64,000 bases of DNA from Chamaesiphon sp. 336R_metabinner_41 (GTDB lineage Bacteria; Cyanobacteriota; Cyanobacteriia; Cyanobacteriales; Chamaesiphonaceae), in the NCBI GenBank assembly GCA_025359915.1, contig JANYDE010000103.1:1-64000 (forward strand). The letters run 5' to 3'. Made by a program: the position numbers and the translations under genes. Under the pieces are notes generated by a model. The model was given only the letters and a program-made list of their open reading frames with translations. It did no database searches and had not been told where the DNA came from. Positions 42,548 to 51,860 of the stretch are shown here, one piece after another (the stretch's first letter is position 1; every line of letters begins with the position of its first letter).

Positions 42548-43492
42548 CTAGAACCCCTTTTCTTTGATGGCTTCTTTAAACAGTCGGACTGGTTTCTTGG
42601 TCAATAAGGCGGCGGTTTGAGCTTGGTCGGCGGGAAAGATCGATCGGACTCGATCGACCACCGAGATCATATACTTATAGTCAGGCACTTCTCCGGTGGG
42701 GATAAAAGCAGCTTCTTGGGAAACTGTCGAGGGGCTATCTTTCAAGATGCGGCGGATTGATTCTTGCAGTTTGATATCGACGCTGGAACTAGCTAAAATC
42801 GACCCTGTCGGCACTTTATGCGGATCTGTAAATAAAATCCTAAATGCTGATTGGGGAATTTCACCTTTATAAGTATTGAATTCTTGGAGTGATAGTGCGC
42901 CGACATCTGCACTACCTTGGGCGACAGCTTCTAAAACCGCTTTGGGCGTGGAGGTGACGATTAGTTCTCCGAGCGTCAAGCCGTAGAAATTGTAGATGGG
43001 AAAATAATAACCTGTTGCCGAACCTGGTTGACCGATGGCTAGTTTCTTGCCAGCCAGAGATCGCAGATCTTGGTAAGTACTATCCTTCTTAACCACTAAA
43101 ATCGAACGTAAATTGTTAATACCTTCAAGTGGTAGTAGAGCAGTATACTGATATTGTGAGATGGCAATTGCTGCTAATCCTGGTGGTGCAAATACCAGAT
43201 CCCATGCTTTAGCTCTAATTCTTTCTAGTGCTTTACTTTCATTGAAAGTAGGTTCGATTTGAACGAGCGCATGAAGTTTTTGTTCTAAATACTGTTTAAC
43301 GCCATCGTATTGCGCACTTGGTTGTTTCCCTGAGCCATAGCTGAGAGTCCCAATCGCCAACTGCTCTCCCCCTGCGTAGCCTTTTTCGGTGGAATTTGTT
43401 GCTGTCGATGAGCCACTAGAGGATCGTCTAGCTCCACAGCTTGATAAAAACAACGCAGTTAGAAATAATCGACGGGAAGTTGTCAAGCGCAT
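42548..43492 (-). CDS. PhnD-like phosphate/phosphonate-type solute-binding lipoprotein
   Basis: 314 residues. A twin-arginine-like or lipoprotein leader (TSRRLFLTALFLSSCGARRS) gives a cysteine after LFLSS. The domain TLSYGSGKQPSAQYDGVKQY, FAPPGLAAIAISQYQYTALL and KPVRLFKEAIKEKG is the PhnD/periplasmic binding fold. In cyanobacteria such proteins often sit beside Ser/Thr kinases rather than phosphonate transporters, which fits here. The ligand is unknown; there is no permease in the window. Confidence 0.82.
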   Translation of the reverse strand: MRLTTSRRLFLTALFLSSCGARRSSSGSSTATNSTEKGYAGGEQLAIGTLSYGSGKQPSAQYDGVKQYLEQKLHALVQIEPTFNESKALERIRAKAWDLVFAPPGLAAIAISQYQYTALLPLEGINNLRSILVVKKDSTYQDLRSLAGKKLAIGQPGSATGYYFPIYNFYGLTLGELIVTSTPKAVLEAVAQGSADVGALSLQEFNTYKGEIPQSAFRILFTDPHKVPTGSILASSSVDIKLQESIRRILKDSPSTVSQEAAFIPTGEVPDYKYMISVVDRVRSIFPADQAQTAALLTKKPVRLFKEAIKEKGF

Positions 43493-43498
43493 ATATCA

Positions 43499-43530
43499 AG
43501 ATGGGAGATGGGAGATGGGAGATGGGAGAA
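43499..43530. repeat. GATGGGA heptamer tandem repeat
   Basis: About four GATGGGA units lie just upstream of the PhnD-like gene, between it and the divergent sigma factor gene. Confidence 0.75.
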
Positions 43531-43670
43531 ACTGAAGCTACTGTATCGGGATAGAAGTTAAATCAATGTCGTTCTCAAATAAATTTTAGCTTATAAGTTA
43601 AATTCAAAAGCATAAATTACAATTCATAATATCTGTTACTCTTTCTTTACCATAAAAGCGATTTTATCCC

Positions 43671-44897
43671 ATGAGATCTCGTCAAAGTATCCTCGAAATC
43701 TTTTCCACATTCTTGTGTTTTGAAGACGACCTTGCCACTAGATGGATTGTGGATGGCAGATTGCGGCGCAGTATTCAGGGTTGTCTCGAACGAAGCAGCG
43801 AGAATGCGGTATCGCCGAGATTTTGGGCGTTGTATTGGTATCAGATTTGGCAAACAGAATCGTTGTCAAACAGCAGGTCTCCACGAGTAAAAATCTCAGC
43901 AAATCATTTGGCAGCTTATTTGCAGGAAGTCTGTTATTGGTCGGCTCAAAAACTGGCAGCAGATTTAGCTAAGAAACAGTTGATTTCTGACTTCTTTCAA
44001 ATTGCGATTATTAAACTAGATCGAGTAATGAAAGGATTCAATGTCGATCGGGGGATTGAGATGAAAAGTTATGCTAGCCTAGCTTTTACCAATGCAATCA
44101 AGGATACCTTGCGTCAGCGGCAAGAGGTCGAAATCTGTACGGACTGGGCACTTTTACATAAAGTCAGTCAAAAACGATCGATCGAATCCTTGCAACAACT
44201 CGGACTCAATCCTGAGACAATTTCTATTTATATTTTAGCTTGGCAATGCTTTAAAACTATCTACGCGCCAACTAACGGACAGGGACTGCGGAAATTGGAT
44301 AAACCAGATTTGCCAACATTAAACGCGATCGCCGATCTATTCAATAGTGAACGGGGAACTATAATTAATGCACCAACTCACTGTGATGGAGAAACTATTT
44401 TTCAGTGGTTGACTAGTTTTGGAGCGGCGGTGCGCTCCTTTCTATATCCCACCCTCGTCTCAGCCTCCCAACCCAAATCCGCTAGCGATGATACGGAATT
44501 CTTAGATGACTTTGAGATTACCTTCCAAGCATCCCTATTGACCCAAACAATCGATCGAGAGGATGAGATTGATCGAGACAATCAGCGATCCGACCTCCAA
44601 AAAATCTTACTACGAGCGTTGGTCAAATTCAATGTCGAATCACAACGACTATTGCAAATGTACTATGGGCAGGGCTTGACTCAAAAAGAAATTGCCAGCC
44701 AATTGGAAACAAAACAATATACTGTATCCCGCCGCCTGACTAATGTTCGCGAGGCATTACTTACCGCTCTATGTACCTGGAGTCAATCCACACTGCATAA
44801 AACTTTAGATGCGAACGTAATGAGTGATATGAGTATCACGATCGAGGAATGGTTAAAGGTACATTATAGTCATCCCGATCTGCCCGTCGAACATTAA
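43671..44897 (+). CDS. Sigma-70-family RNA polymerase sigma factor-like protein
   Basis: 408 residues. A sigma region-2-like segment (about 95-150: LISDFFQIAIIKLDRVMKGF, then EMKSYASLAFTNAIKDTLRQ) and a C-terminal region-4 helix-turn-helix (VESQRLLQMYYGQGLTQKEI, ASQLETKQYTVSRRL) are visible. The long N-terminal and middle regions are unlike standard ECF factors. The next gene (DUF1822) starts 13 bases after its stop, and this pairing recurs in cyanobacteria as I recall. It probably controls a regulon through that partner. Confidence 0.75.
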   Translation: MRSRQSILEIFSTFLCFEDDLATRWIVDGRLRRSIQGCLERSSENAVSPRFWALYWYQIWQTESLSNSRSPRVKISANHLAAYLQEVCYWSAQKLAADLAKKQLISDFFQIAIIKLDRVMKGFNVDRGIEMKSYASLAFTNAIKDTLRQRQEVEICTDWALLHKVSQKRSIESLQQLGLNPETISIYILAWQCFKTIYAPTNGQGLRKLDKPDLPTLNAIADLFNSERGTIINAPTHCDGETIFQWLTSFGAAVRSFLYPTLVSASQPKSASDDTEFLDDFEITFQASLLTQTIDREDEIDRDNQRSDLQKILLRALVKFNVESQRLLQMYYGQGLTQKEIASQLETKQYTVSRRLTNVREALLTALCTWSQSTLHKTLDANVMSDMSITIEEWLKVHYSHPDLPVEH

Positions 44898-44910
44898 TGA
44901 GGCAATTGCC

Positions 44911-46071
44911 ATGAATACCCTGTTAACATCATCTATGATTGCCCTACCCCAATTCCATTTACCGATTGCTGACAACTCCCAAACTGAATTTTGGCAACAA
45001 TCGAAATCTGCTTACTCCAGCGCGGGCAGTCGCTGGCAGGCAGCACTCAACCAAGCTTGTTTGGACGGATTACTACCGTGGCTCCAAGCCGAACGCGATC
45101 CCCAAGCTCAAGCTTGGACAAAACCTGCCAATCGTCCGAGTTTTTGGGATGTAGTTAATGGATCCGCCATCGACCTTAATGGTAGCCGATTGGTATTGAT
45201 TCCGACTACGGCGATCGATTTCGCCGAATTGCGCGTCCCCCAGGAATGGATCGATCTCCCTAGTTGGGCGGGTGACTATTATCTCTCCATCTACGTCAAC
45301 TTAGACGATGAAGAAATTCAGGTACTCGGCTACACCACCCATCAACAATTAAAACAGCAGGGACTATACGATCCGATCGATCGTAGTTATAGTTACGATA
45401 GCGATGACCTAATCCCCGATCTCAATGTGCTGTGGTTGTCTCGGCAACTGTGCCCCTCGCAAGTCCTCCGCTCCGACATCGCGCCATTACCTCAGATGCG
45501 GCTAGAACAGGCTGAAAACCTGTTGATTCGCCTCGGTAATACAAATCAGCTCAGACCGCGTTTAGCCGTCCCCTTCGCCTTCTGGGGCGCGTTAATGGAA
45601 CATAGCGGTTGGAGACAGCAGCTCTATCGCCACCGGATGGGTTTGCCCGAACAATGGTCGATGTCCAAGTGGTTCCAGTCCGAAATCTCTAATCTGGGGC
45701 AACAATTAGGTTGGGACATGATAACTATGGAACCTGCGTTAGTATTAGCGCGTGGCGAATCCAACCCAACGACTAAAATTCTCCTCCGTCAACTCACTAT
45801 CGCCGGACAACCTTACGAACTGCGGATTTTACCCAAAGGAGATAACCTGTGGCGATTTGAATTGCACAGCACCAGCACCAACAAGATTCCCCGTGGTTTC
45901 AAACTCAGATTACTAACTGAAGATTTATTACCTTTTGCTAATAATGAAGATATTGCCCTGACTGAGACAGATAGACTTTATCTGGACGTACAAGTAAGTC
46001 CTGACGATGGATTAGTCTGGGAGACTGAGCCTCAACCAGAGCGGTTCGATCAAGAAATCCTTCGCTTCTAA
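44911..46071 (+). CDS. DUF1822 family protein
   Basis: 386 residues, soluble. The segments SFWDVVNGSAIDLNGSRLVL, FAELRVPQEWIDLPSWAGDY and LSIYVNLDDEEIQVLGYTTH are typical of DUF1822. It lies directly after the sigma-factor-like gene and may act as its partner (for example an anti-sigma or regulator); this is inference only. Confidence 0.8.
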   Translation: MNTLLTSSMIALPQFHLPIADNSQTEFWQQSKSAYSSAGSRWQAALNQACLDGLLPWLQAERDPQAQAWTKPANRPSFWDVVNGSAIDLNGSRLVLIPTTAIDFAELRVPQEWIDLPSWAGDYYLSIYVNLDDEEIQVLGYTTHQQLKQQGLYDPIDRSYSYDSDDLIPDLNVLWLSRQLCPSQVLRSDIAPLPQMRLEQAENLLIRLGNTNQLRPRLAVPFAFWGALMEHSGWRQQLYRHRMGLPEQWSMSKWFQSEISNLGQQLGWDMITMEPALVLARGESNPTTKILLRQLTIAGQPYELRILPKGDNLWRFELHSTSTNKIPRGFKLRLLTEDLLPFANNEDIALTETDRLYLDVQVSPDDGLVWETEPQPERFDQEILRF

Positions 46072-46388
46072 AAATATACTCCGCACTTTAACCGCTAAAC
46101 CACTAAACCACTAAACCACTATTCACTCTAGATGTCTAATTTGATACTGAGAAGGGGCGTAAATGCATAGTTGTTGTACAGCTTGGGCAAGTCAGATGTT
46201 ACTGTAAATGCAGATACATTTGGCTTGATTTTTATGAACTACGAGAAATTGAATCCTAGAAGATCGATCGCTAGTTAACTACAATCCCCAGCCAAAGGCG
46301 ATAGAGTAACTATCAACTGCTTGGTGCGCTAAACCGTCGGTTTCGAGCATCCGCTATCAACTATCAACTATCAACTATCAACTAATCT
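46072..46388. other. Repeat-rich intergenic region before the ExbB-like gene
   Basis: CTAAACCA octamers (about 46095-46120), the third copy of the 31-bp element (46128-46158) and ACTATCA heptamers (about 46349-46383) occupy most of it. No gene or clear promoter is visible. Confidence 0.6.
46128..46158 (+). repeat. 31-bp dispersed element, copy 3
   Basis: CTAGATGTCTAATTTGATAC plus the next 11 bases resemble 19868-19898 and 25429-25460. Confidence 0.5.
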
Positions 46389-47063
46389 ATGGATGCTAGA
46401 GAATTGTTTGAGAAAGGTGGTCCCACAATGTGGCCATTATTTGGACTGTCGATTTTATCCTTAGCGACTATTTTTGAACGGCTGTGGTTTTGGTTTAAAA
46501 CGCTTAGGAAAGAAGAAGAACTTGTCGAGCGCGTACTCGAAGCCAGTTCCAATTCCGAATGGGACACCGCCGCTCAAATCGCCAAACAGGAACGGACTCG
46601 CAAACCGATGGGGAGATTTCTCTATGCGCCACTCAAACGGACAAATCCCGATCCTGAGACATTTAAACTTGCGCTCGAAGCCTCCGCAGAAGAAGAAATC
46701 GCCACCATGCGCAAGGGTGATAAGTCGCTAGAATCAATCATTGCCCTTGCTCCTTTGCTAGGATTGCTCGGCACTGTATTAGGTTTGATTCGCTCTCTGA
46801 GTGGGATTAAACTAGGAGATTTAGGTACTTCCGCAGGTGGTACTGTGACCTTAGGTATTAGTGAATCCCTCATCTCTACCGCTACTGGGATGATTGTCGC
46901 AATCGTCAGTCTTGGCTTTTATCGAATATTTCAAAGCTTGATCTTCGGTCAGATCAACTTATTTCGCGGCGCGGGAAATCAGCTAGAATTATTATACCGA
47001 GAGCATTGGCTCAGTACGAAAGGTAAATCGATCGATGGCGTAGATACTGAATTTATGCGTTAG
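46389..47063 (+). CDS. MotA/TolQ/ExbB proton channel family protein
   Basis: 224 residues. Three membrane helices (about 15-35, 115-135 and 155-185) and the conserved LAPLLGLLGTVLGLIRSLSG and GISESLISTATGMIVAIVSL motifs define the ExbB/TolQ family, which couples the proton gradient to outer-membrane work. The usual ExbD/TolR partner is not adjacent; the next gene is ilvB. Confidence 0.88.
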   Translation: MDARELFEKGGPTMWPLFGLSILSLATIFERLWFWFKTLRKEEELVERVLEASSNSEWDTAAQIAKQERTRKPMGRFLYAPLKRTNPDPETFKLALEASAEEEIATMRKGDKSLESIIALAPLLGLLGTVLGLIRSLSGIKLGDLGTSAGGTVTLGISESLISTATGMIVAIVSLGFYRIFQSLIFGQINLFRGAGNQLELLYREHWLSTKGKSIDGVDTEFMR

Positions 47064-47273
47064 ATTCTAGATACCCAGAGTGGGCAAATGCCCACCCACC
47101 AGATTTCTTAAAATAAATAAATATCACCGATCGACAATCGTCGATCGATAGATAATATGAAGATTAACTGGCGTTACTGATTTAAGGTCTGATTTACTAT
47201 TTGTGAAACCCATAGATCTCCCAGTCCCCCAGTCTCCCCTCTCCCCTCTCCCATCTAATTCCGAGGTTTATTC

Positions 47274-49151
47274 GTGGTATCTCAACGTGTCATTGAAGTA
47301 GCAACTACTCAGCCATCGCCAACCATTCCGGTAATGGCTCAGTCCCAGACGGGTGCTTACGCCCTCCTCGATAGCCTCCATCGTCATGGAGTCAAACATA
47401 TTTTTGGTTATCCTGGTGGAGCCATCCTCCCCATCTACGACGAAATCTATCGATTTGAAGCTGCTGGTAAAATCAAACATATCCTCGTCCGTCACGAACA
47501 GGGTGCCGCTCATGCTGCCGACGGATATGCCCGCGCTACGGGCGAAGTAGGGGTCTGTTTTGCTACTTCTGGCCCAGGAGCTACAAATCTGGTTACAGGC
47601 ATCGCCACCGCCCAAATGGACTCGATTCCGTTGGTAGTTGTGACTGGGCAAGTACCTAGTTATCTCATCGGTACCGATTCCTTTCAGGAAACAGATATTT
47701 ATGGGATTACTCTACCCATCGTCAAACATTCCTATGTAGTTCGCGATCCGGCGGACATGTCTAGAATCGTCGCAGAAGCCTTCTACATCGCCGCTTCCGG
47801 TCGTCCTGGGGTTGTGCTGATTGACATCCCCAAAGATATTGGCGCGATGCCATTTAACTATACTCCCGTCGCACCTGGAAGTGTAAAATTACCTGGATAT
47901 AAGCCTACTGTCAAGGGAAATCCTCGCCAAATTAATCAAGCAGTCCAACTAATTACTAAAAGCCGTCAACCATTACTCTACGTTGGTGGTGGTGCGATTT
48001 CTGCTAGTGCTCATGAAGAAGTCAAGCAACTAGCCGAACTATTCCAAATCCCTGTCACTACCACCCTGATGGGTAAAGGTGCATTTAACGAAATTCATCC
48101 GCTTTCAGTCGGGATGTTAGGGATGCACGGCACCGCTTATGCAAACTGGGCAGTAACTGATTGTGACCTATTAATCGCTGTCGGTGCAAGATTTGACGAT
48201 CGAGTTACAGGTAAATTAGATGAATTTGCCTCTGATGCTAAAGTAATTCACATCGATATCGATCCTGCGGAGGTTGGTAAAAATCGTACCCCAGATGTCC
48301 CTATCGTCGGCGATATCAAACAAGTCTTAATTCAACTACTCCAACGAGTACAGGAAATCAGTTTAGGTGATAATTCCGAACAAACGAAACCTTGGCTAGA
48401 CACCATCGATGGTTGGCGCGTAGACAATCCCTTAGTTGCACCCAGCTACGACGGTTTACTCGCACCCCAAGAAGTCGTCGTCGAATGTCGTCGTCAAGCA
48501 CCAGATGCTTACTACACCACCGATGTCGGACAACATCAAATGTGGGCGGCTCAATTCCTCAATAACCTTCCCCGCCACTGGATTTCTAGTGCTGGATTGG
48601 GTACGATGGGATTTGGCGTACCTGCGGCAATGGGCGTACAAATGGCACTCCCAGGTGAGCAAGTCATCTGTATCAGTGGCGATGCTAGTTTCCAGATGAA
48701 TCTCCAGGAACTTGGTACCCTCAAACACTATGGTTTGAATGTCAAAATCGTGATCATCAACAATGGCTGGCAAGGCATGGTCAGACAGTGGCAAGAAGCT
48801 TTTTACAAGGAAAACTACTCTTCCTCGGAAATGGCACCTTCTCAGCCCGATTTCATGCTGTTAGCGCAGGCTTATGGCATCAAGGGAATGACCGTCGATA
48901 ATCGCGAAGATTTACCAGACGCGATCGCTGCCATGTTAGCGCATGATGGCCCCGTTTTACTCAATGCCCAAGTCAAACGTAATGAAAACTGTTACCCAAT
49001 GGTAGCAGCGGGTAAATCCAACGCAGAAATGTTGGGATTAGCTAAACCTAAGCGTTCGAGTTCGGGTGCTTTATCAATTCATTGGCGCAATTGCGGCACA
49101 ATTCACACCATCACTCACAAATTCTGTCCTGAATGCGGGAGCGAACAATAA
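47274..49151 (+). CDS. ilvB: Acetolactate synthase, large subunit, with a C-terminal cysteine-rich tail
   Basis: 625 residues. It condenses pyruvate (or with 2-oxobutyrate) using thiamine diphosphate in branched-chain amino acid synthesis. The N-terminal TPP domain ([33 protein letters not shown]), central FAD/domain region and C-terminal TPP site with [15 protein letters not shown] and [12 protein letters not shown] are complete. The start is GTG 47274, with GAGG a few bases upstream. The final 20 residues ([20 protein letters not shown]) look like a zinc-ribbon tail unusual for this enzyme. The small subunit IlvN is not next to it. Confidence 0.95.
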   Translation: MVSQRVIEVATTQPSPTIPVMAQSQTGAYALLDSLHRHGVKHIFGYPGGAILPIYDEIYRFEAAGKIKHILVRHEQGAAHAADGYARATGEVGVCFATSGPGATNLVTGIATAQMDSIPLVVVTGQVPSYLIGTDSFQETDIYGITLPIVKHSYVVRDPADMSRIVAEAFYIAASGRPGVVLIDIPKDIGAMPFNYTPVAPGSVKLPGYKPTVKGNPRQINQAVQLITKSRQPLLYVGGGAISASAHEEVKQLAELFQIPVTTTLMGKGAFNEIHPLSVGMLGMHGTAYANWAVTDCDLLIAVGARFDDRVTGKLDEFASDAKVIHIDIDPAEVGKNRTPDVPIVGDIKQVLIQLLQRVQEISLGDNSEQTKPWLDTIDGWRVDNPLVAPSYDGLLAPQEVVVECRRQAPDAYYTTDVGQHQMWAAQFLNNLPRHWISSAGLGTMGFGVPAAMGVQMALPGEQVICISGDASFQMNLQELGTLKHYGLNVKIVIINNGWQGMVRQWQEAFYKENYSSSEMAPSQPDFMLLAQAYGIKGMTVDNREDLPDAIAAMLAHDGPVLLNAQVKRNENCYPMVAAGKSNAEMLGLAKPKRSSSGALSIHWRNCGTIHTITHKFCPECGSEQ

Positions 49152-49159
49152 GAAATTTA

Positions 49160-49241
49160 GGGTAAGGGTAATGTCTTGTCGGTTTTTTTATTCGGAGGGA
49201 ACCTCCGAATAAAACCGCCGCTTCATGAATTACCCTTACCC
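49160..49241. repeat. Two-stem structured repeat, copy 2
   Basis: Outer stem GGGTAAGGGTAAT (49160-49172) pairs perfectly with ATTACCCTTACCC (49229-49241). Unpaired TGTCTTGTC and GCCGCTTCATGA are kept from copy 1, while the inner stem is GGTTTTTTTATTCGGAGG against CCTCCGAATAAAACC. The outer stem also supplies the TPR gene stop codon. Confidence 0.8.
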
Positions 49242-50270
49242 TCGATCAAAAATAAGTGGACTACCGTCAATTTCCCGATTTCTTTGGATATAAGTAGCTG
49301 TCAGGTTATTTTTTGTTCTCGCCCAATGTTTAGGGAAAGCCTCGCGGGTAAGTACCTTTAATGCTAGCTGATAACAACGGATTGCCTCCTCCAGATTATC
49401 TAAACGATTCCCCCGAATTCGATCGCTATATGCTATTCCTAGTCTATGCTGTATCGTTGCCCACTCTTCAGGATAAGCATCGCGAGAGGAAAGTTCTAAC
49501 ACTTTGTGATAGGTAGAGATCGCATTTTCTAGATCGGCATTTTTGGTTTTGATATTCTGACGAGATCGATCGAAATAGGCTATCCCTAGACTTAAATATA
49601 GACTTCCCAGTAGTGGCGAATCGGGATCGGTTGCCAAAATTTTATCTATTTGAGCTTGGATGGATTCAGGATTTGCTGACGATTTTGAGGTGTGAGGATC
49701 AAGATGGATCGTCAAATATTGGAGATCGATATCTCCATTTGCTGTCGTCAGCGGACGCACGAATTCAAATACACCACCGCGCCAACTCCAGAAATCAGGA
49801 GCCTGTCTGGATAGTTCTCCAGCAATCGCTTCTGTCATCCATAAAATTACCGGAAACCGAAATTCTCGTAAGGCTTCTCGCGTCCATTGTGTAGAAAAGA
49901 AAAATTGTGCTTGCTCCGAGCGATTTATCGTCACCGCAGATTCCAAATCCTGCTCTCGGCTGACGTTCAATAATCCATCGATCCCCAACACAGTGACGAT
50001 TTCATGTCGATCTGTATTTACAGGAGGATGCCGATCGAGTAAACTTTGCTTTAAACTTGGATGATCTCTATCGATCTGTACCCGATCGCAGTTAACATTT
50101 TTGGCAGTGAGTTCTGTCTCATAATCGCGGATAATTTCATCTCGATAGTAGGGATTATCGCAAATACAAATCAGTAAATTTAATTCGCCATAACTCGCCT
50201 CGATCGATCGCAACAATCGTCGTAGTTGATAACTATTTTCAGTTTGATAATCTACAATTTTATCGATCAT
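49236..50270 (-). CDS. TPR protein with an N-terminal conserved domain, paired with a P-loop ATPase
   Basis: 344 residues. Residues 1-170 form an alpha/beta domain (LNLLICICDNPYYRDEIIRD, EIVTVLGIDGLLNVSREQDL, ESAVTINRSEQAQFFFSTQW, APDFWSWRGGVFEF) of a type I have seen in cyanobacterial TPR proteins. Tetratricopeptide-like repeats follow (LYLSLGIAYFDRSR, TIQHRLGIAYSDRIRG, TKNNLTATYIQRN). The protein stops inside what looks like another repeat, at the outer stem of the structured repeat. It lies 30 to 40 bases downstream of the ATPase gene and is likely its partner. Confidence 0.7.
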   Translation of the reverse strand: MIDKIVDYQTENSYQLRRLLRSIEASYGELNLLICICDNPYYRDEIIRDYETELTAKNVNCDRVQIDRDHPSLKQSLLDRHPPVNTDRHEIVTVLGIDGLLNVSREQDLESAVTINRSEQAQFFFSTQWTREALREFRFPVILWMTEAIAGELSRQAPDFWSWRGGVFEFVRPLTTANGDIDLQYLTIHLDPHTSKSSANPESIQAQIDKILATDPDSPLLGSLYLSLGIAYFDRSRQNIKTKNADLENAISTYHKVLELSSRDAYPEEWATIQHRLGIAYSDRIRGNRLDNLEEAIRCYQLALKVLTREAFPKHWARTKNNLTATYIQRNREIDGSPLIFDRG

Positions 50271-50299
50271 CTCAATTCTCCTAGTGAGAAAATTTGCTC

Positions 50300-51580
50300 T
50301 TAAATTACTCCTTCTCTTGTGAGTAAATCCACCACGATCGGATGCACGTCATACCAGAGAGCATCATTCTCATATTCTAATACCATTAAGCCATGTAATA
50401 ATTTAATAAAATCTTGACCTTCCACTGATTTTAACGTCTCATACACTTGCTGCAATAGTCCATAATTACCGCCAATCTGCCGTGCAAAATCATTCCGAAG
50501 ATTACGGATTGCTCGCATCAATATCGCATCATTAATACAGACATCAGTGCGATCTGGGTCGATTTCGATCTGCACCATGCACTCGGTACAGCATTCTCGC
50601 CCAATTCTCACCAGTTCACGCATCACGCCGCCACTCATTAGTGCCATTTTACGGACAGTTTGAGGATCGAGTAGCGAATCTGGAAATCGACGGCGAATTA
50701 CCTCTTCAAACAATTGGATATTTTTGGAAACCGGTTCGCAATTTATTTTACGCACATCATCGCGTGGATAAAACTTGGTAACTGGAAATAAATTAGGGCG
50801 AACAATTCCTTCCGAAGTTAATGCACCCATCACTTGCGGTTCTTGAATTGCCGATACGGGGATGGTAAATACAATCTTAAATGCAGGTGAAAATAAGGAT
50901 TTGAGGTTATTTCGATAAATTGGTTCGACGATACTAAGATCTAGTTTGTCCAAGTCATCAATAATGACTAAAACAGCTTGATTTGTCTCAATTTGAATCG
51001 CGGCTGCTAATCGATCGAGATTTCTAACTAATTCCGAAATTCTTTTCTCAAAAGTTCGTTCCAGCTCTTGCCGAAACGTGCGTTCTTGTTTGAGACTTGC
51101 TGTAAAAATTTTGAAGATCGCACCAGGATCGATCCCAATTGCTGATTTATCTTCACTTTCTAGTATTTCTTTGCGAGTAATTGTTGTCCAGCCGAGCAAT
51201 GTTTCGCTAATATCTGCATCTACTGGTATCTTATCGAAGATAGCGGCTTCGAGCAATTGTAACCCGATCGAGTAGAGAATATTAACATGGCTAACATCGG
51301 ACATCTCGATCGTATCAGCTATCGAAAAAAACACCACAAAATTTTCCGATGCCATTTCTACTGCAAATTGTTTTAGTAGAGTAGACTTACCACAACCTCG
51401 ATGTCCAGCAAAAATCACTTTACCATCGGCTTTGGATGCTTTTACCTCGCTTTTGAGACGCACCAAAACTTCTCGACCATATTCTACTCGAAACTTCTGG
51501 ATCTTCTCAGGTTCGAGTAGTGGAAAGAGATCGAGATCTCGGTAAGCTGTCTGAAATTGTGCCAGTAAGGTTTGAGCCAT
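50300..51580 (-). CDS. P-loop ATPase (AAA/STAND-like) of an ATPase-TPR pair
   Basis: 427 residues. P-loop AGHRGCGKSTLLKQF, then a central coiled-coil-like stretch (TFRQELERTFEKRISELVRN), Walker B VLVIIDDLDKLD, and a winged-helix-like end (YETLKSVEGQDFIKLLHGLM). The overall form resembles STAND/AAA proteins such as KAP-type or Orc/Cdc6-like NTPases that respond to a signal. I start at ATG 51580 (MAQTLLAQFQTAYRDLDLFP); a TTG at 51658 would extend it by 26 residues. The partner TPR gene follows on the same strand. The biological role is unknown. Confidence 0.8.
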   Translation of the reverse strand: MAQTLLAQFQTAYRDLDLFPLLEPEKIQKFRVEYGREVLVRLKSEVKASKADGKVIFAGHRGCGKSTLLKQFAVEMASENFVVFFSIADTIEMSDVSHVNILYSIGLQLLEAAIFDKIPVDADISETLLGWTTITRKEILESEDKSAIGIDPGAIFKIFTASLKQERTFRQELERTFEKRISELVRNLDRLAAAIQIETNQAVLVIIDDLDKLDLSIVEPIYRNNLKSLFSPAFKIVFTIPVSAIQEPQVMGALTSEGIVRPNLFPVTKFYPRDDVRKINCEPVSKNIQLFEEVIRRRFPDSLLDPQTVRKMALMSGGVMRELVRIGRECCTECMVQIEIDPDRTDVCINDAILMRAIRNLRNDFARQIGGNYGLLQQVYETLKSVEGQDFIKLLHGLMVLEYENDALWYDVHPIVVDLLTREGVI

Positions 51581-51765
51581 CTTTAATCTACGCCGATAAT
51601 GCCACCACATCATATCCCATTCTATAACGGCGATAAGTTCGTCGGTGACGGCTTTCAATACGGTTCTAGCCAGATACTCAAGTCGCAGCTAAGATTTATG
51701 CAATTTATATTTAACAAAAATTTACCAAAATCGAGGTTTAGAGCTATGCACCTTTAGGTGGACTG

Positions 51766-51800
51766 TTGTTAGGATTGGGTCAAAAGACCCTTCCTAACAA
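51766..51800. terminator. Hairpin after pheT
   Basis: TTGTTAGGA-TT-GGGTC (51766-51781) pairs with GACCC-TT-CCTAACAA (51786-51800 region) with a small internal loop and an AAAA loop. It lies between pheT and the ATPase gene. A related hairpin with changed bases lies at about 37447-37485. Confidence 0.5.
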
Positions 51801-51860
51801 ATCAATTCTCAATTATTTTACACCTACCTAATTAATTTGGTAAATAGATAAATTGTTAAT

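Noticed and set aside
46349-46385. Regular ACTATCA repeats considered as a CRISPR array
   Set aside because: Units are 7 bases with no spacers; no cas genes occur in the window.
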